Shown here piece by piece: positions 11,628 to 22,569 of a DNA stretch of 64,000 bases (position 1 is the stretch's first letter; each line of letters starts with the position of its first letter). This stretch comes from Datisca glomerata (Eukaryota; Streptophyta; Magnoliopsida; Cucurbitales; Datiscaceae): assembly GCA_003255025.1 (NCBI GenBank), contig QANY01002366.1, positions 7,509 to 71,508 of the forward strand, written 5' to 3'. The position numbers and the translations under genes were made by a program. The notes beneath the pieces are model-generated. The model searched no databases and was not told where the DNA came from. It saw nothing but the letters and a program-made list of their open reading frames with translations.

Positions 11628-12175
11628 TGATTAGGTATAATTTTCAGGTATTCAATCATGTCAGTAGAGGAGAAAGATAATTAAAGTTGATACCACGAAA
11701 GCATGATGAGAATAGTTGAATTTGCCATATTGGAAAATCTGAAGAAGCTGATCTAGAGTTACTGGCCTAGTAAAAAATCAAAGTATAAAAGTTCTATAGG
11801 AAGCCATGTAAGCTAGAGAAGCCAATCAAGATAGGAAGAAAATTCCCACTATGGCGAAGCTGGCTACGATCATCACAACCGCCTAATTCACCACACTACA
11901 TCCAATAATCCAAATTTAAAAAGTTGTTAATACTGATAAGCAAGGCTCGGTCATTCATCTAAAAAATTATGCAAATCTTAGAGGATAAGCTTAATCTCGA
12001 AGAATATTCTGTTTATTCTTGATGTATTTCAGGAATTTGGTTGTATTACAAGCCTATAAATATAGGCCAAAACTAAAAGATTCATTGAATACAAGCCAGT
12101 GAAATTCACTCACTTTCATGTTTGTTTTCTCTGCTTTCATTATTTTCTAGTGTAAAGGAAAAATTCTTTTACACT
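11628..12175 (+). repeat. 3' LTR of the Tat-type element
   Basis: Begins TGATTAGG and ends TTCTTTTACA. Direct copy of 4671-5080 with one extra block of about 140 bp. Followed at once by the target duplication CTCAT. Confidence 0.88.
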
Positions 12176-12180
12176 CATAA

Positions 12181-12594
12181 AACATCAAAGAGCATCCAGT
12201 CCTATTCTAAAAAGGGTAATTCCTCTAGGAATGGGTTAAAAAGATTAATAGGTTCTTTACTAAAATAGCCATCACTAGCACAAGCATGGGCGAACACATT
12301 CTTATCTCTAAGACAATAATGAAATTCTATTGAATCAAACTTGAAAGCTGGCGCACATATATAAAAAATAGTAGGACCAATATCTAAATGGGAGAACTAC
12401 TTTTGGTTGATAGCTTCAAGAATATCCATACAATCAGTGTATATGTGAATGCTGCTAGGCCTATGTTGAAGACATGCTTGCAAACCCCATAAAATCGCTT
12501 TTGCATCTGTTGCTAGTGACGAGCTTGTGTGATTCTGATTCTGATAGCCCACAAAATTGAGCTTTCCTCCCAGATCCCAAAGGACCCAATCAAT
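12181..12594 (-). pseudogene. RNase H-like domain at the LINE C-terminus
   Basis: The minus-strand reading gives a block of type WVLWDLGGKLNFVGYQ, then LATDAKAILWGLQACL, then SIHIYTDCMDILEAIN, and near the end VFAHACASDGYFSK. These are the ordered motifs of the plant RVT_3/RNase H domain (PF13456) found at the C-terminus of many plant LINEs. The expected Glu of the second motif appears as Asp, and a few stops break the frame. It would have removed RNA from RNA:DNA hybrids. Confidence 0.78.
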
Positions 12595-12599
12595 ACCAT

Positions 12600-13987
12600 T
12601 GTTGTTTGAAATGTGTCTCTACCCAAGTGCATCATTCGTTTAACAAGTAATAAAGTAGTAAGTACGAGTTGTCTCCACGAGGACTAAGTGAATATGCAAT
12701 TGCCCACAACAGAATTAATTTGCAAGAAAGGGAGTAACAATAATGGTTGGGTGATATAATTAGAATTAAAGTGAAATCAATAATATAAAAAGAGTAAAGT
12801 AAAGTGACAATTGTATAGTAAGAAACAACTAAAGATCAGTGAGATATCCAACAAAAGAGATGGCTAGTATGATTAATTCCTTTATCATTTACTTTATCTA
12901 GATTAATACTATTCCAGTTGCTATAGCATCTTAGTAGCATTACCTTACCTCTTAGGCACAATAAAATATCATTTTTTAGATTACCAATTTTAGCCTTAAC
13001 TATCTTATGTCTAAGCTTAGTCAAGTTAAAGAGTGATTCATTAAGTATCAGCCAAAGGGTTGTAAGGCAAGTTCATATGTCTATATAACTCACAAAGTGT
13101 CAAGATCTACACGATTCCATATTCATGTATTTTTATTTAAACAGTCAAGCATCAATTAAGTTTATTCCATTAAACTAAGTCCTTTCAAATCTTAATCTAA
13201 CTTGTATTTTAATAGAGATGGCCAATCACTAATAGATTTTAACTTTAAGCATACTTAATCAAAATACTAAGAGAGCTCAACAACGAGAACAACATTAACA
13301 AGATAAAGTAAAATCTAAGTTCCTATTACCATACTAGCCACAAAGTATTTAGCTCATAGTGAGCTCAAATGGATAAATAGAATATCCCATATCCATTGTT
13401 TTTTAGTAAAATAAGAAATAGAATAGAGAGAGAAATGAGGTAAATAAGAGAGAGAAAAGAAGAAGAATAAATGAGTTATTCTACGTCTTTGTCTTCTTCC
13501 TCTATACCTTCTTTTCTTCTATCTTCTGCATCTTCCTTTTTTACGTGAGGTATCTTTTGCACTAAGTAATTGTCAGCTACTTTTGGCTATCACCAACCTC
13601 CTTCCAAAAATGGATAATTATAGTTGCATCGGGATTAGGGTTTCTTCTTAACACGGGGATGCGTGTCGAGCTTCCAAGAGTTTTGGGACCACAAAAAGCA
13701 GCCGCTGTGAACACCTGCCATAACGGTATCTGACGCCCATGAACCTCCCTTTTTGCTTTCAACGCCAACTGGACCACGCGCCAGACCACTCGTCAAAGCA
13801 ATGTACGGCAACAACTATAAAATTGCTTAAAAATTACTAACGAGGCTAACATAATAACAAATCTAACCTTAAAATTAAAAAACAAAAAATAACTAAAAAT
13901 AAGCATTAAAATCACTAAATCACCCTAAAACAAGCAATAATTCAAACTTAGGAATGCTAAGATGACTTTAAATTCTTAGAGTTATCA
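12600..13987 (-). repeat. 3' LTR of the Athila-like element
   Basis: In element sense it starts TGATAACTC (plus-strand end GAGTTATCA at 13987) and ends CAAACAACA (plus-strand start 12600). The part 13618-13987 matches the 5' LTR remnant. No gene is seen inside. Confidence 0.85.
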
Positions 13988-14005
13988 CACCCCCAAACTT
14001 GAACC
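13988..14005 (-). other. Polypurine tract of the Athila-like element
   Basis: In element sense AAGTTTGGGGGTG lies directly before the LTR start TGATAACTC. The position and G-run fit the primer for plus-strand DNA synthesis. Confidence 0.7.
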
Positions 14006-15680
14006 ATTACTCGTCCTCGAGTGATGCAGATCTAAACTAAAAAGATTTAACTAATACTCTACCTAAATTAACCTAAGCTAATTGTGTATTTCAAAACAAG
14101 CTAGAAATTTCAACTTGCTGGCCATTCTGCATCAACATTATCATGTTCAGAACTTTAAAAGCAACTTATTCTCAACATGCTCAACTAAGACATAGTCTAA
14201 TTCCCTACAGTGAGTGCATGCTAGGAGTAGAGTCACCACTTCAGAAATCTAAGGATAATCCAAATCCAAGATTATTGTTCTAATAAACTCTAATTGAGGC
14301 AATCTTATTTCAACTAGACACAACATACTTCAACATTTACAATTCAGTAGGGTTAAATAATAAACATCAAGTATAAGGGAAACTGACAATTAAACTACAA
14401 TCCTTATATACTTGGTGGCTTCTCCATTTTTTTAAAGATAGTATAGAGGCTTAAAGAACCTATTATGTTATGCTACTTTTTTATACGAATGACAATATTT
14501 GTAATGAAGGCACCCGGTTACTCAACAACATAACAAACAAGGTTGCTACTTATATTGTTATTACTTTGAATGTCGTAGCAAGCTCATGTTTCTGGCTACC
14601 ATTTTATGCGGATGACAACATTTATGATGAAGGCTCACGGTTACTCAACAGCCTAAAACAGAGGAGTTTTCTATCCTCTTTATTTATACAATTTTTTTAG
14701 AAGCCAGGGGATTTTTAAGCAGTTTTATTACATACTTTCAACTCAGAGCATAAATTTTCCTCCCCCAACTTATTTGATTCTACTATCAGTGATATCATAC
14801 TGATTCCAGAAGAACATTGTACCTAAATAGAGCATCAGACCTCACTTGGACTCAATGTATCCTAAACTTCCCAAAGCAACTAACTTTCCTCCTAAGTGCA
14901 AAAGATGGGGGAATTAGCCTATAAAATCTTAAGCTCAACACTATATTAAAAAATTATACTTTTAAAATAACAAGATGAGCAAAATAGGCCAAAGAATTAA
15001 AATTAAAAGCTTGAAAAGAAATACACAAAAAGATAACTAAAATAAAACCTAAAATAGGCAAACTCAGAAAATAAAAAAAAGAAGGGTTTTAACCCCTCCC
15101 CCAAACTTGAAATTAGTAGTGTCCCCACTGCTACTACTCCATCCAAACAATACATTCAACCAACCAAAATAATTTCTATTAGAATTAGATAAAGCCAAAC
15201 AGACAGGAGAAAAAAGAACCAAAGTAATAATAAATAGGGAAGAGAAAATCCACTCCCCTTGTTGTTGTAAGTGGTGCTTAGTGCTTTGTCAAACTCCTCA
15301 CACCACCTCTACCTTTAGAGGCTACCTTGAGCTCTAAAAGCTTCCTTTTAGCAGACTGAATCTCTGCATGGAGCTACTCTTCAATCTCCTTTTCCCTTAG
15401 CATTTACTTTCATATTCTTTTTACAACTCTTTGAGACTTTAGCTGTTCCCGCATCCGGCTTCTTCTCAGATGCTCTTCATTTTTCGTTGATCCTTGGTGA
15501 TTCTGACTTCTTTGATGTTTTAGCTTCCGAACTAGGTGTGAATAATTTTCTCTTACCTTTATCTTTTACCTTCCTGGGTGAAGGCTTTGGTGGGGGTGGG
15601 GGTGTTGGTTCTGTCACTTCCTATTCACTCTTCTCTTCCAGCAATTCTTCCTCTTTCTCACTTTCACTTACCTCATTCTC
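14006..15680 (-). other. 3' non-coding region of the Athila-like element
   Basis: AT-rich region between the extra ORF and the 3' LTR, with no convincing coding frame. It holds a 123-bp-period duplication near 14471-14660 and, near 15110-15090, a second TTTGGGGGA-like G-run in element sense. Confidence 0.55.
14471..14665. repeat. Diverged duplication, 123-bp period
   Basis: A segment with GCTAC...GACAATATTTGTAATGAAGG and GGTTACTCAACA at 14472-14530 recurs in diverged form 123 bp later (GACAACATTTATGATGAAGG at 14614). Confidence 0.7.
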
Positions 15681-15689
15681 TTTTTCAGG

Positions 15690-17181
15690 TTCTTCCTCCA
15701 CTTCTTTTGCCATCTCTTTTGCTACAGGCTCATATTCTTCTACAACTTCCTCTTCTTTTCTTTCTTAGACTCTTCCACATCTTCTTCAACTTCCTCATCA
15801 TCTTCCTGCTCTGCAACATCTTCAGCCTCCTTGCCAAATTCCTCGTTTTCATTCTCATCATCCTTCCAGGGTTGAAGAAGGATTTCAAGAAAGGTAGGAA
15901 AAGGTGTTGTTGGCTTCATGAAGTTCTTTTGTAAGCTTTTTCTAAGAGCCATGTCCCTACTCTAGACATACTCATAGTAAGCTTGTTGTTGCATCTCTTG
16001 ATGTTGCAGCAAGCTAGCTAACTTCTTCTGGGACTTTTCTTGAAGCTTGGCCTTTTCATACAGTATACAAAGTATAAGGTGGATATCTGTTGTGTTGAAA
16101 TTATATGATGGGGTGCCAAAAGGACAAGAGGATGATGGCTTAGACTTGGATCCAACTAGGTCTTTAGCTTTCTCAACAACAAATCTTTGTATGGCTAACA
16201 AATTTATGCCCCTCTGTTGATCAACTTTTCTTTATTTTCTAGACAGGGAACAGATTTAGCAATACAAAGCCTAGAAATGATGCATGAAAAAAAAATAAAG
16301 AATCAATCTTTTCAGAAGCAAAGCTTAATTTCTTTCAACAAAAAATTTTCCAACATTAACAATCTTACTAGAGAGAATTGAGTGTACAAGAATCAGCCTT
16401 TCTTGTGTGATCATTTGAATATATATGGTTGGGATGAGAGCGGTACGGATAAAGTGGTACCACACTTTAGCTCGGGGTATCAAGGCATTCAATAAACACA
16501 TTTTTGCCCCTCAGTAGAAGCGATGTGTCATTTGGTTCCCAACACAGTTAAATCTCACAGCATTTCACCCAAAATAGGATCAGTAATATTAGCAGCTATA
16601 ACAAAAAATTCATCCTCGAAGTCCTTTAGATCAAAAATACCATTTAAATGTGCAGATGCTACAACATCTTTTTTACCTCTCAAACTTACCTTAGATTCCT
16701 TGGAGTTGTAGTTCGCGTAGAACTCTCTTACTAGTGGGACTAAGATGGTGTCATGGTGGTTGCATAGCTTCTCCTATTTTCTCTGTTTGATAATTTTTGC
16801 TATATCTTTTGGTAGCCCCAAAGATGATGTGACTCTATCTGGAATCCTTTTTCTTCATGAAACTTTTTCGTGCGTATTTCCTCCTCATACTTTTTCTCTG
16901 CTTCATCACTGATGTACCTCTCAACATCTTAAAAATGCTTAGCTTTATTTTTCACCCTAGGTTGGGCTGATTTGGAAGGAGATATTTTGAGAGAATATGG
17001 TTTTCCGGGAAGAGAGATGGGAAAATAAAGTTTTTCTTAGGCTTGAAGGAGAAGGCTTTTTAAATTGAGAGGTTTGCGTAAGAGGTAGGGCAAGGGCTCT
17101 TCGTATTTTAAAGGCACATGACCCCCTTTCCTCACTTCCATGTATTCTCTCCCTAGACGTTTGATCCTGCGAGAGAATCAA
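15690..17181 (-). pseudogene. Extra ORF of the Athila-like element: Transposase_32-like domain and acidic tail
   Basis: Around 16740-16690 the minus strand reads LVREFYANYNSKESKVSLRG, followed by HLNGIFDLKDFEDEF and, after a stop, DLTVLGTK. This order is the signature of the plant 'putative plant transposon protein' family (PF20167, Transposase_32), common in Athila-like elements at the env position. A second block (16201-15962) ends in a Gln/Lys-rich helix, followed by a strongly acidic Glu/Asp tract with a Lys-rich end (15930-15740). The reading is broken by stops, so this copy is dead. The upstream limit at 17181 is a guess based on the open frame there. The molecular role of the family is not known. 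Confidence 0.7.
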
Positions 17182-17689
17182 TCAAGGATATTTCCGTTGC
17201 AAATATTTTAGGAAGGAAATTCAAAATTTTTGGGATTTTATCTATTGGTTAGCTTTTAGAGCAAAAATTGGATAGCATATCCGCTGAGCTGGTGCTTTTG
17301 ATGACACATCATTTATTTCTAGCGTTGATGCATTGGCTCGTCCAATAGGTCTCCCCTTTCTGCCAACTGTCCAGCCTGTGGACCCCACTTATTGCTTGCC
17401 TCGTAAAATTATTCGTACAATGCCTTTTTAAGGGTAGGATTATGATAATAATGAGCATTCATCCAAACTATCCTTCCCAAAAAATGATTCTTTCTTTATA
17501 AAGAAGATTTTTACTCGAAGAGGGAAATATTAGTACCTAAAATCGATAAAAGAAATCTATAACCTAATATACACTAGCTTAACCTAATTAAGTAATAAAA
17601 TTATGAAAATAAAGTAAACTAAAAGTAGAATTTAAAATTCTCCTTGGGCTGCCTCCCAAAAACGCTTGAGTTATAGTCCTTAGTTTTAC

Positions 17690-18890
17690 TTAGGCCTTGA
17701 GCATCATGGATCATCGAGTTGAATTGAGGTCTTTACGTGGTCAAACTCATTTTCCCAATATCCCTTAATCGTTTAGTCATTCACTTTGAATTCTTTGCTA
17801 GTATTTTCATCAAGCAGGTCTATAACTCCATGGGGATGGACTTTGATCAATTTGAAGGGTCCCAGACCATCTGGACTTCAATTTTCCAGGGAATAGCTTC
17901 AACCTTGAGTTGAATAACAAGACTTTCCCTCCTGGCTTAAGCTATCTGCTCATAATTCATTTATCATGCCATTTCTTTGTTTTCTCTTTATAAAGCTTGG
18001 CATTCTCATAATAAAACATCATGAATTCCTCAAGCTCATTTAACTCCAATGCTCTTTTGTCTCCAACAGCCTGTAAATCCAAATTCAACTTTTTGGTTGC
18101 CCAAAAAGCTTTATGTTGTAGCTCTAGAGGCATGTGAAGGCTTTGACAAAGACCAACCTATAGGGGGACATCCCCAAAAGGTGTCTTATATGTCATCTCT
18201 TAGTACCACAAAACATCATCCAGTCTGATGGACCAGTTTTTCAAGAATCCTTTTTTATATTCCTATTGACAGTTTCACTTGGCCACTGGTTTATGGGTGA
18301 TATGTTGTAGCGACTTTATGTTTTACCCCATATTTGGCCAACAATCCTCCTAACAGTTTATTGCAAAAGTGTGTTCGCTCATCACTAATAATAGCTCTAG
18401 GTTTCCTGAACCTAGTGAAAAAGTTCTTCTAAAGGAACTTGAGTACCACCTTAGCATCATTCATTGGCAAAGTTGTAGCTTCAACCCATTGCCACGAGTA
18501 TGTAGAGATTTCCAAAAGATGGTAGGAACGGCCCCATGAAGTCTATGCCACATACGTCAAAAAGCTCAACCTCTAGAATGTTGTTGAGAGGCATCTCCTA
18601 TTTTTGAGATATGTTTCTTGTTCTTTGACATCTATCACAGTTTTTAGCAATCTCATGAGCATCTTTAAAGAGTGAGGGCAAAAAATATATGGACTGAAGC
18701 ACCTTAGCAACTGTTCTCATCCCTCCAAAGTGTCCTACATAGGGTGAGAAGTGGCACTGCTATAGTATGATATGGATCTCTTCCTCAGGGACACACCTCT
18801 TAAACATTTCATCTGGACCCTACTTGTAAAGGTATGGATCATCCCAATAGTAAAATTTCAGCAGTTGAAATAATCTTTTTAGTCCTTATG
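17690..18890 (-). pseudogene. Integrase of the Athila-like element, broken
   Basis: Ordered minus-strand blocks are the zinc-binding region with HFSPYVGHFGG and CDRCQRTRNIS (about 18750-18620), the core start [14 protein letters not shown] (about 18580), the later core block YKTPFGMSPYRLVF (about 18190), and C-terminal pieces of type WSGP near 17850. Many stops and shifts are present. It would integrate element cDNA. Confidence 0.78.
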
Positions 18891-18893
18891 AAT

Positions 18894-19568
18894 TCAGATT
18901 GGTGGCATAACACCACTATCAAGGTAATTGTCTATGTCTGCAAACCAGGGATCCTTAGTTGTTGCCACTGCAAGAAGTTGCTCAACAGGGAAAGTTTCTA
19001 CTATAGTTGATTCTGCTAAACCTTTCTCTCTAGTTTCCAACCTAGACAAGTGATATACTACCTGGTTCTCAGCTTCCTTTTTATTTTTAATCTCTAAGTC
19101 AAATTCTTGTAACAACAAGATCAACCTGATAAGACGAGGCTTCGCATCCATTTTAGATATAAGATATTTAATTACAGAGTGACCAGTGAAATTAGTTACT
19201 TTTGCACCAATTATATATGATCTAAATTTATCAAATGTAAAAACAACAACCAAAAGTTCTTTCTCAGTAGAAGTAAAATTCAATTGAGCCTTAGACAAAG
19301 TTCTACTTGCATAGTAAATGAAATGGAAAACTTTACATTTCCTTTACCCTAGCACTACTCCTACAGCATAATCACTGGTATCACATGTGAGCTCAAATAG
19401 TAGCTCCCAATCAGGTGCTATTATAATAGGTACTATAACTAATACTTTTGTTAGCTCAAGAAAGGCATCCATGCATTCATCAGTAAAATCAAAAGTTCTA
19501 TTATTTTCTTTGAGAATGCAAAAGGGTTTTGAAATTTTGAAAAAATCCTTTATAGCTGTAGGAGCATT
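18894..19568 (-). pseudogene. RT tail and RNase H of the Athila-like element
   Basis: The 134-codon minus-strand frame 19298-18894 contains [20 protein letters not shown], the RNase H start of gypsy elements, followed by [16 protein letters not shown], where the expected catalytic Asp of the T-D-H motif is Gly, and [14 protein letters not shown]. Upstream (19560-19300) the RT thumb/connection reads in another frame (ILKENNRTFDFTDECMDAF). The RT palm is absent because this sequence is fused to the LTR remnant at about 19568. Confidence 0.82.
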
Positions 19569-20019
19569 TTATAGTTGCCTTGGAATTACGGTTTCTTCTT
19601 AATATTGGGACATGTGTCGAGCTTCGAAGAGTTTGGAAAAATAGGCATTGTGGATACCTGGCATAACGGAATCTGACCCCCATAAATCTTCCTTTTTCGC
19701 TTTCAACGCCAAACTGGATGACTATTCGCCAGACCACACACCAAGCTTGCTATGTACGGCAATAGCTGTAGCAGCATAAAAATCTACTACGTCATTGAAA
19801 GATACCAAGCTCATCAAACAGCCATGTACCAAATAATTTCTAATGCACAAAATTTCTTAAAAAATTACAGACAAGGCTAGCATAATAACAAATCTAACCT
19901 AACAATTAAATAAAAAGTGAATAAGCAAAACTACACATTAAAATCACTAAATCACCATAAAACAAGCAACAATTCAGACCTAAAAATGCTAAGATAACTC
20001 TAAATTTTTAGAGTTATCA
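19569..20019 (-). repeat. 5' LTR remnant of the Athila-like element
   Basis: Matches 13618-13987 from CTTAATATTGGGACATGTGT onwards to the shared end GAGTTATCA. It carries an extra block of about 85 bp absent from the other LTR. The inner two thirds of the LTR are deleted. Confidence 0.82.
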
Positions 20020-20024
20020 ACCAT

Positions 20025-21214
20025 CTCATGCCTTCGGCATGTCTAGTAGCATCTGAGCAAAGGGGCCAGGTATTGTCGTCCAATAGTTCAAGTTGACCTC
20101 CACTGTTTTCCTTTTGATTAAAGATGTCTAACTTAGAAGCCTAGATAAACTCCATGAAATTTTCTCCTCTACAGTCCTAGCAAACGTCTTTGGGTCAAAG
20201 GTTGCTCCATTGAATATATTATTGTTCCTAGCTTTCCCTATGTACCAAAGATGAAAAGCGAGGCAAGACAGCAAGACATGAGTTCCTCATAGTTGCCTTG
20301 GTTGATTAGGAACCCAATAATAGTCTTCCATTTATCAAAGCAAGTAACTCCATGTATTTGGGATGAGCGATGGTCGAACCTGCTTGAAAACCAAAAACGG
20401 CCCAAAATGGAACAGTTAAATAATAAGTGGCTGCTAGACTCAATCGTAGAATCACATAAAAGGCATATAGCCTCTATTGTAATTCTTCTTCTCAGAATAT
20501 TAGATTGAATCCCAAGTAGTCATATAAGAGACGCCAAATGAAATCTTGGAGTTTTGGTGAAAGTTTCATACGTCAAATTCTCTTCTAAACATCCTCATCG
20601 CAATTGGTACTACTCATTCTAGCTGCATTTGCATCCTAATATGCCATCAGTCGTCATTTGGATAGCCAATATATACCCGGATTTGACGGTGGAGCACCTA
20701 TTTTTATAGACATCTCAAATACGATCATCTCTAACAAGTCTACTAAAAGGGATAGGGTAGATTAATTCCCTATAACCGCGCAAAAACATTGAATTAATGA
20801 TATTTCAATTCCAACCAGCTCTTTTCAAGAGGAGTAGTTCACAAACTTTAGTCACAAATGGATCTTCTTTCGATGTAATGGTCTTGAAAGTGTGTAGTCT
20901 CAGTACCCAAGGATCTTCCTAAATGTCTACTTTTTCTCCATTTGCTACTAACCAACGTAATCTACCTCTAATGAGCTTTCTTCCTTCTAATAAACTACTC
21001 CAAGCCCAGGAGAGATGTCTACCTTAACCGGCATTTAGAACTTCAGAATTTCTAAGTATTTGCTCCTCAGACCATTATCCAATAACAAGGAATGGGACTT
21101 TCAGGATTCTTCAGCATTGATTAGCCAATAAGCTAGGTTGAAAGCACCAAGATGCCTAAAGCCTATGCCTCTGTTAGCTTTTGGTTTTAATAAGTTTGAC
21201 CAAGCTCCCCAATG
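20025..21214 (-). pseudogene. LINE zf-RVT region
   Basis: From 21214 leftwards the minus strand reads NRIHWGAWSNLLKPKANRGI and GFRHLGAFNLAYWL, the conserved start after the RT domain of plant LINEs. Further on come a degenerate CPLC-like block and a SSHLLFNCSILGRFW-like block (about 20430), the zf-RVT (PF13966) motif. Several stops are present. The domain helps LINE RT bind nucleic acid. Confidence 0.78.
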
Positions 21215-21219
21215 AATCC

Positions 21220-22270
21220 TGTTCATGAGCGTTGACGACCTCAACATTGACTACCTGCAAAGTGTAACTCTTACGGCGTATCGGGAGTGTCTCCACCAAA
21301 GACGTACCATAGAGTGTCAACGCTAAGGTGCACCCCTTGGGGTGCCGCCACCGAGGTGCACCCCATGGGGTGCCGCCAATGAGATGCACCCCTTAAGGTG
21401 CTGCCACTAAGGTACCCATAGGGGTCGTCCCTATGGCAGCACTATGTGGTGTCACCTCTATGGTAGCACCATTGATGTCACCCTCATGGGTGTACCATGG
21501 AGGTGCATTGATCACTCTCTATAATGCAACTTATAGACACACCACTACACCATCATAATGAGTCATCACATCACAAACCACCAAGTCAGGTGACAAAGAC
21601 TTAGGTGGATGTATGGTTGCCTGGGAACATTCAGGAGGCTATGGACTGGCAGGATTAGGGGTGAGGGTACGTTGTACTAGGCGGGGGACATACCTCCTCT
21701 GTACAAACACTCTAGACATTGAGGGTGTGCTACTCTCCCACCTTGGGGAGGGGTTTTGTTTGAGAGAACCTTTGTAGAGGAGGCGTTAGGTGAACATCGT
21801 CGTCGCGCCTCATCAGCTAGGCGTGTTCTTCCTAGAACATGGTCATTACACAAAGACCCACATGACGCCATCTAATTGGCTCATGTGTAATCCTCCTCTT
21901 ACTCACTTAAGCATGATCAGTCAACTTAGGTGGTACGATTTGATTGGCGGGTTTGTAACTAATCAAGGGATTAGTTGCAATGGTCTCCCTCCTTTTGTTC
22001 ACCTGTAAAAGGAGGACTCCTCCTTCATTTGAGAGGATGGAAAATTTAGAGAGAGAAGCTCCCACTTTAGTGAGAGAAGCTCTCATTTCTAGAGTGAGAA
22101 ACTCCCACTTCTAGAAAGAGAGAGCAAGCATTTGTCACCGCCCTTGAGTGTCTAGAGTACTCCCCCTTCACCTCCTGGCGTCCTCCCCGACGTTCTCAAG
22201 CGTTGTTCCGATCACGAGCTAAGACTAGACCAGTACTGCACCTCACCCACGTGATACCCTTACATTTACA
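21220..22270 (+). mobile_element. Solo LTR inserted in the LINE
   Basis: A 1051-bp block begins TGTTCATGAG and ends CTTACATTTACA. It is flanked by AATCC at 21215-21219 and 22271-22275. LINE coding is interrupted exactly here: the Phe-Trp end of RT lies right of it and the Ile-His-Trp-Gly block left of it. No second LTR or internal region is present, so this is what remains after LTR-LTR recombination, or an LTR-only insertion. It is visibly richer in G+C than its surroundings. A possible promoter (GTAAAAGGAGGA near 22005) suggests plus orientation. Confidence 0.85.
21327..21415. repeat. 28-bp tandem repeats with internal palindromes in the solo LTR
   Basis: The unit GGTGCACCCC...GGGGTGCCGCCA starts at 21327, 21355, 21383 and, decayed, 21411, each 28 bp apart. 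GGTGCACCCC and GGGGTGC pair, so each unit can fold back. Confidence 0.85.
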
Positions 22271-22275
22271 AATCC

Positions 22276-22565
22276 ATTTTTTAAAGGGAGAGCCATTCGA
22301 CCCAGAAATTAGCTATTTTACTACAGATTTTACGGTACACGGACAATGGTAATTTGAAACAAGATATCACATAATTTGGTATGAAAAAGGCTACTGCTTT
22401 TATCAGAACTTCCTTACATGCTTGAGATAGAAAGCTTTCGGACCTTCCCGAGAGTTTAGAAACAATTCTATCATAAATATTATTGAAAATTTCAACCTTA
22501 TCCAAACAGATTCCAAGTTTGTGGGGGGTTTTCCAGCAAAAAGAGATCAATTGAGTTTCAACCAA
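22276..22565 (-). pseudogene. LINE reverse transcriptase, C-terminal part
   Basis: The 94-codon frame contains FLSQACKEVLIKAVAFFIPN and YVISCFKLPLSVYRKI, then NFWVEW. This matches the end of RT in plant LINEs, which usually has LLSQAGKEVLIKAV and FWW. It is interrupted after Trp by the solo LTR. The catalytic palm is not present in the window, so the element is 5'-truncated. Confidence 0.85.
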
Positions 22566-22569
22566 ATAT

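Larger units (their letters stand above)
4671..12175 (+). mobile_element. Non-autonomous Ty3/gypsy (Tat-type) retrotransposon with 5-bp target duplication
   Basis: Two related direct repeats (4671-5080 and 11628-12175) bound the element. The outer ends are TG and CA, and the flanks carry the same 5 bases, CTCAT, at 4666-4670 and 12176-12180. Inside, on the plus strand, are a gag remnant, a protease-like domain and only the C-terminal end of integrase. RT, RNase H and the integrase core are missing. Downstream come a 55-bp tandem array, a purine-rich stretch and a long gene on the opposite strand. This order (pol, 3' tandem repeats, antisense extra ORF) fits the Tat/Ogre/Retand group. I saw no standard Met-tRNA primer site directly after the 5' LTR. 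All sense frames are broken, so movement would have needed proteins from another copy. Confidence 0.88.
12600..20019 (-). mobile_element. Athila-like Ty3/gypsy retrotransposon nested in the LINE
   Basis: The element lies on the minus strand. Its ends are TGTTGTTTG... at 12600 and ...GAGTTATCA at 20019, flanked by ACCAT at 12595-12599 and 20020-20024, a perfect 5-bp duplication inside LINE sequence. The 3' LTR (12600-13987) is full length, about 1.4 kb. The 5' LTR keeps only its outer 451 bp (19569-20019) and is fused directly to the second half of RT, so primer site, gag, protease and N-terminal RT are deleted. RT tail, RNase H and integrase follow, then an extra ORF and a long 3' non-coding part. 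The integrase arm and the extra ORF position agree with the Athila/Tat branch. Confidence 0.88.
12181..22565 (-). mobile_element. LINE (non-LTR retrotransposon), 5'-truncated, split by two later insertions
   Basis: Three minus-strand blocks read as one plant LINE pol: the RT C-terminal part (22565-22276), the zf-RVT region (21214-20025) and an RNase H-like domain (12594-12181). The gaps are filled by a solo LTR with duplication AATCC and by an Athila-like element with duplication ACCAT. Removing either insertion rejoins LINE sequence in a sensible order. Upstream of 22565 no more LINE coding is visible, so the copy is 5'-truncated. Its 3' end abuts the Tat-type element at 12176, so the tail is either missing or lies beyond 4665. 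Confidence 0.82.

Noticed and set aside
15487..15934. Ser/Phe-rich and Leu-rich plus-strand frames of 93 and 118 codons
   Set aside because: They are the complement of the acidic Glu/Lys tail of the minus-strand Transposase_32 ORF.
21677..22008. Short frames of 64 and 72 codons on either strand within the G+C-rich block
   Set aside because: They lie in a solo LTR delimited by a perfect target duplication and show no domain.
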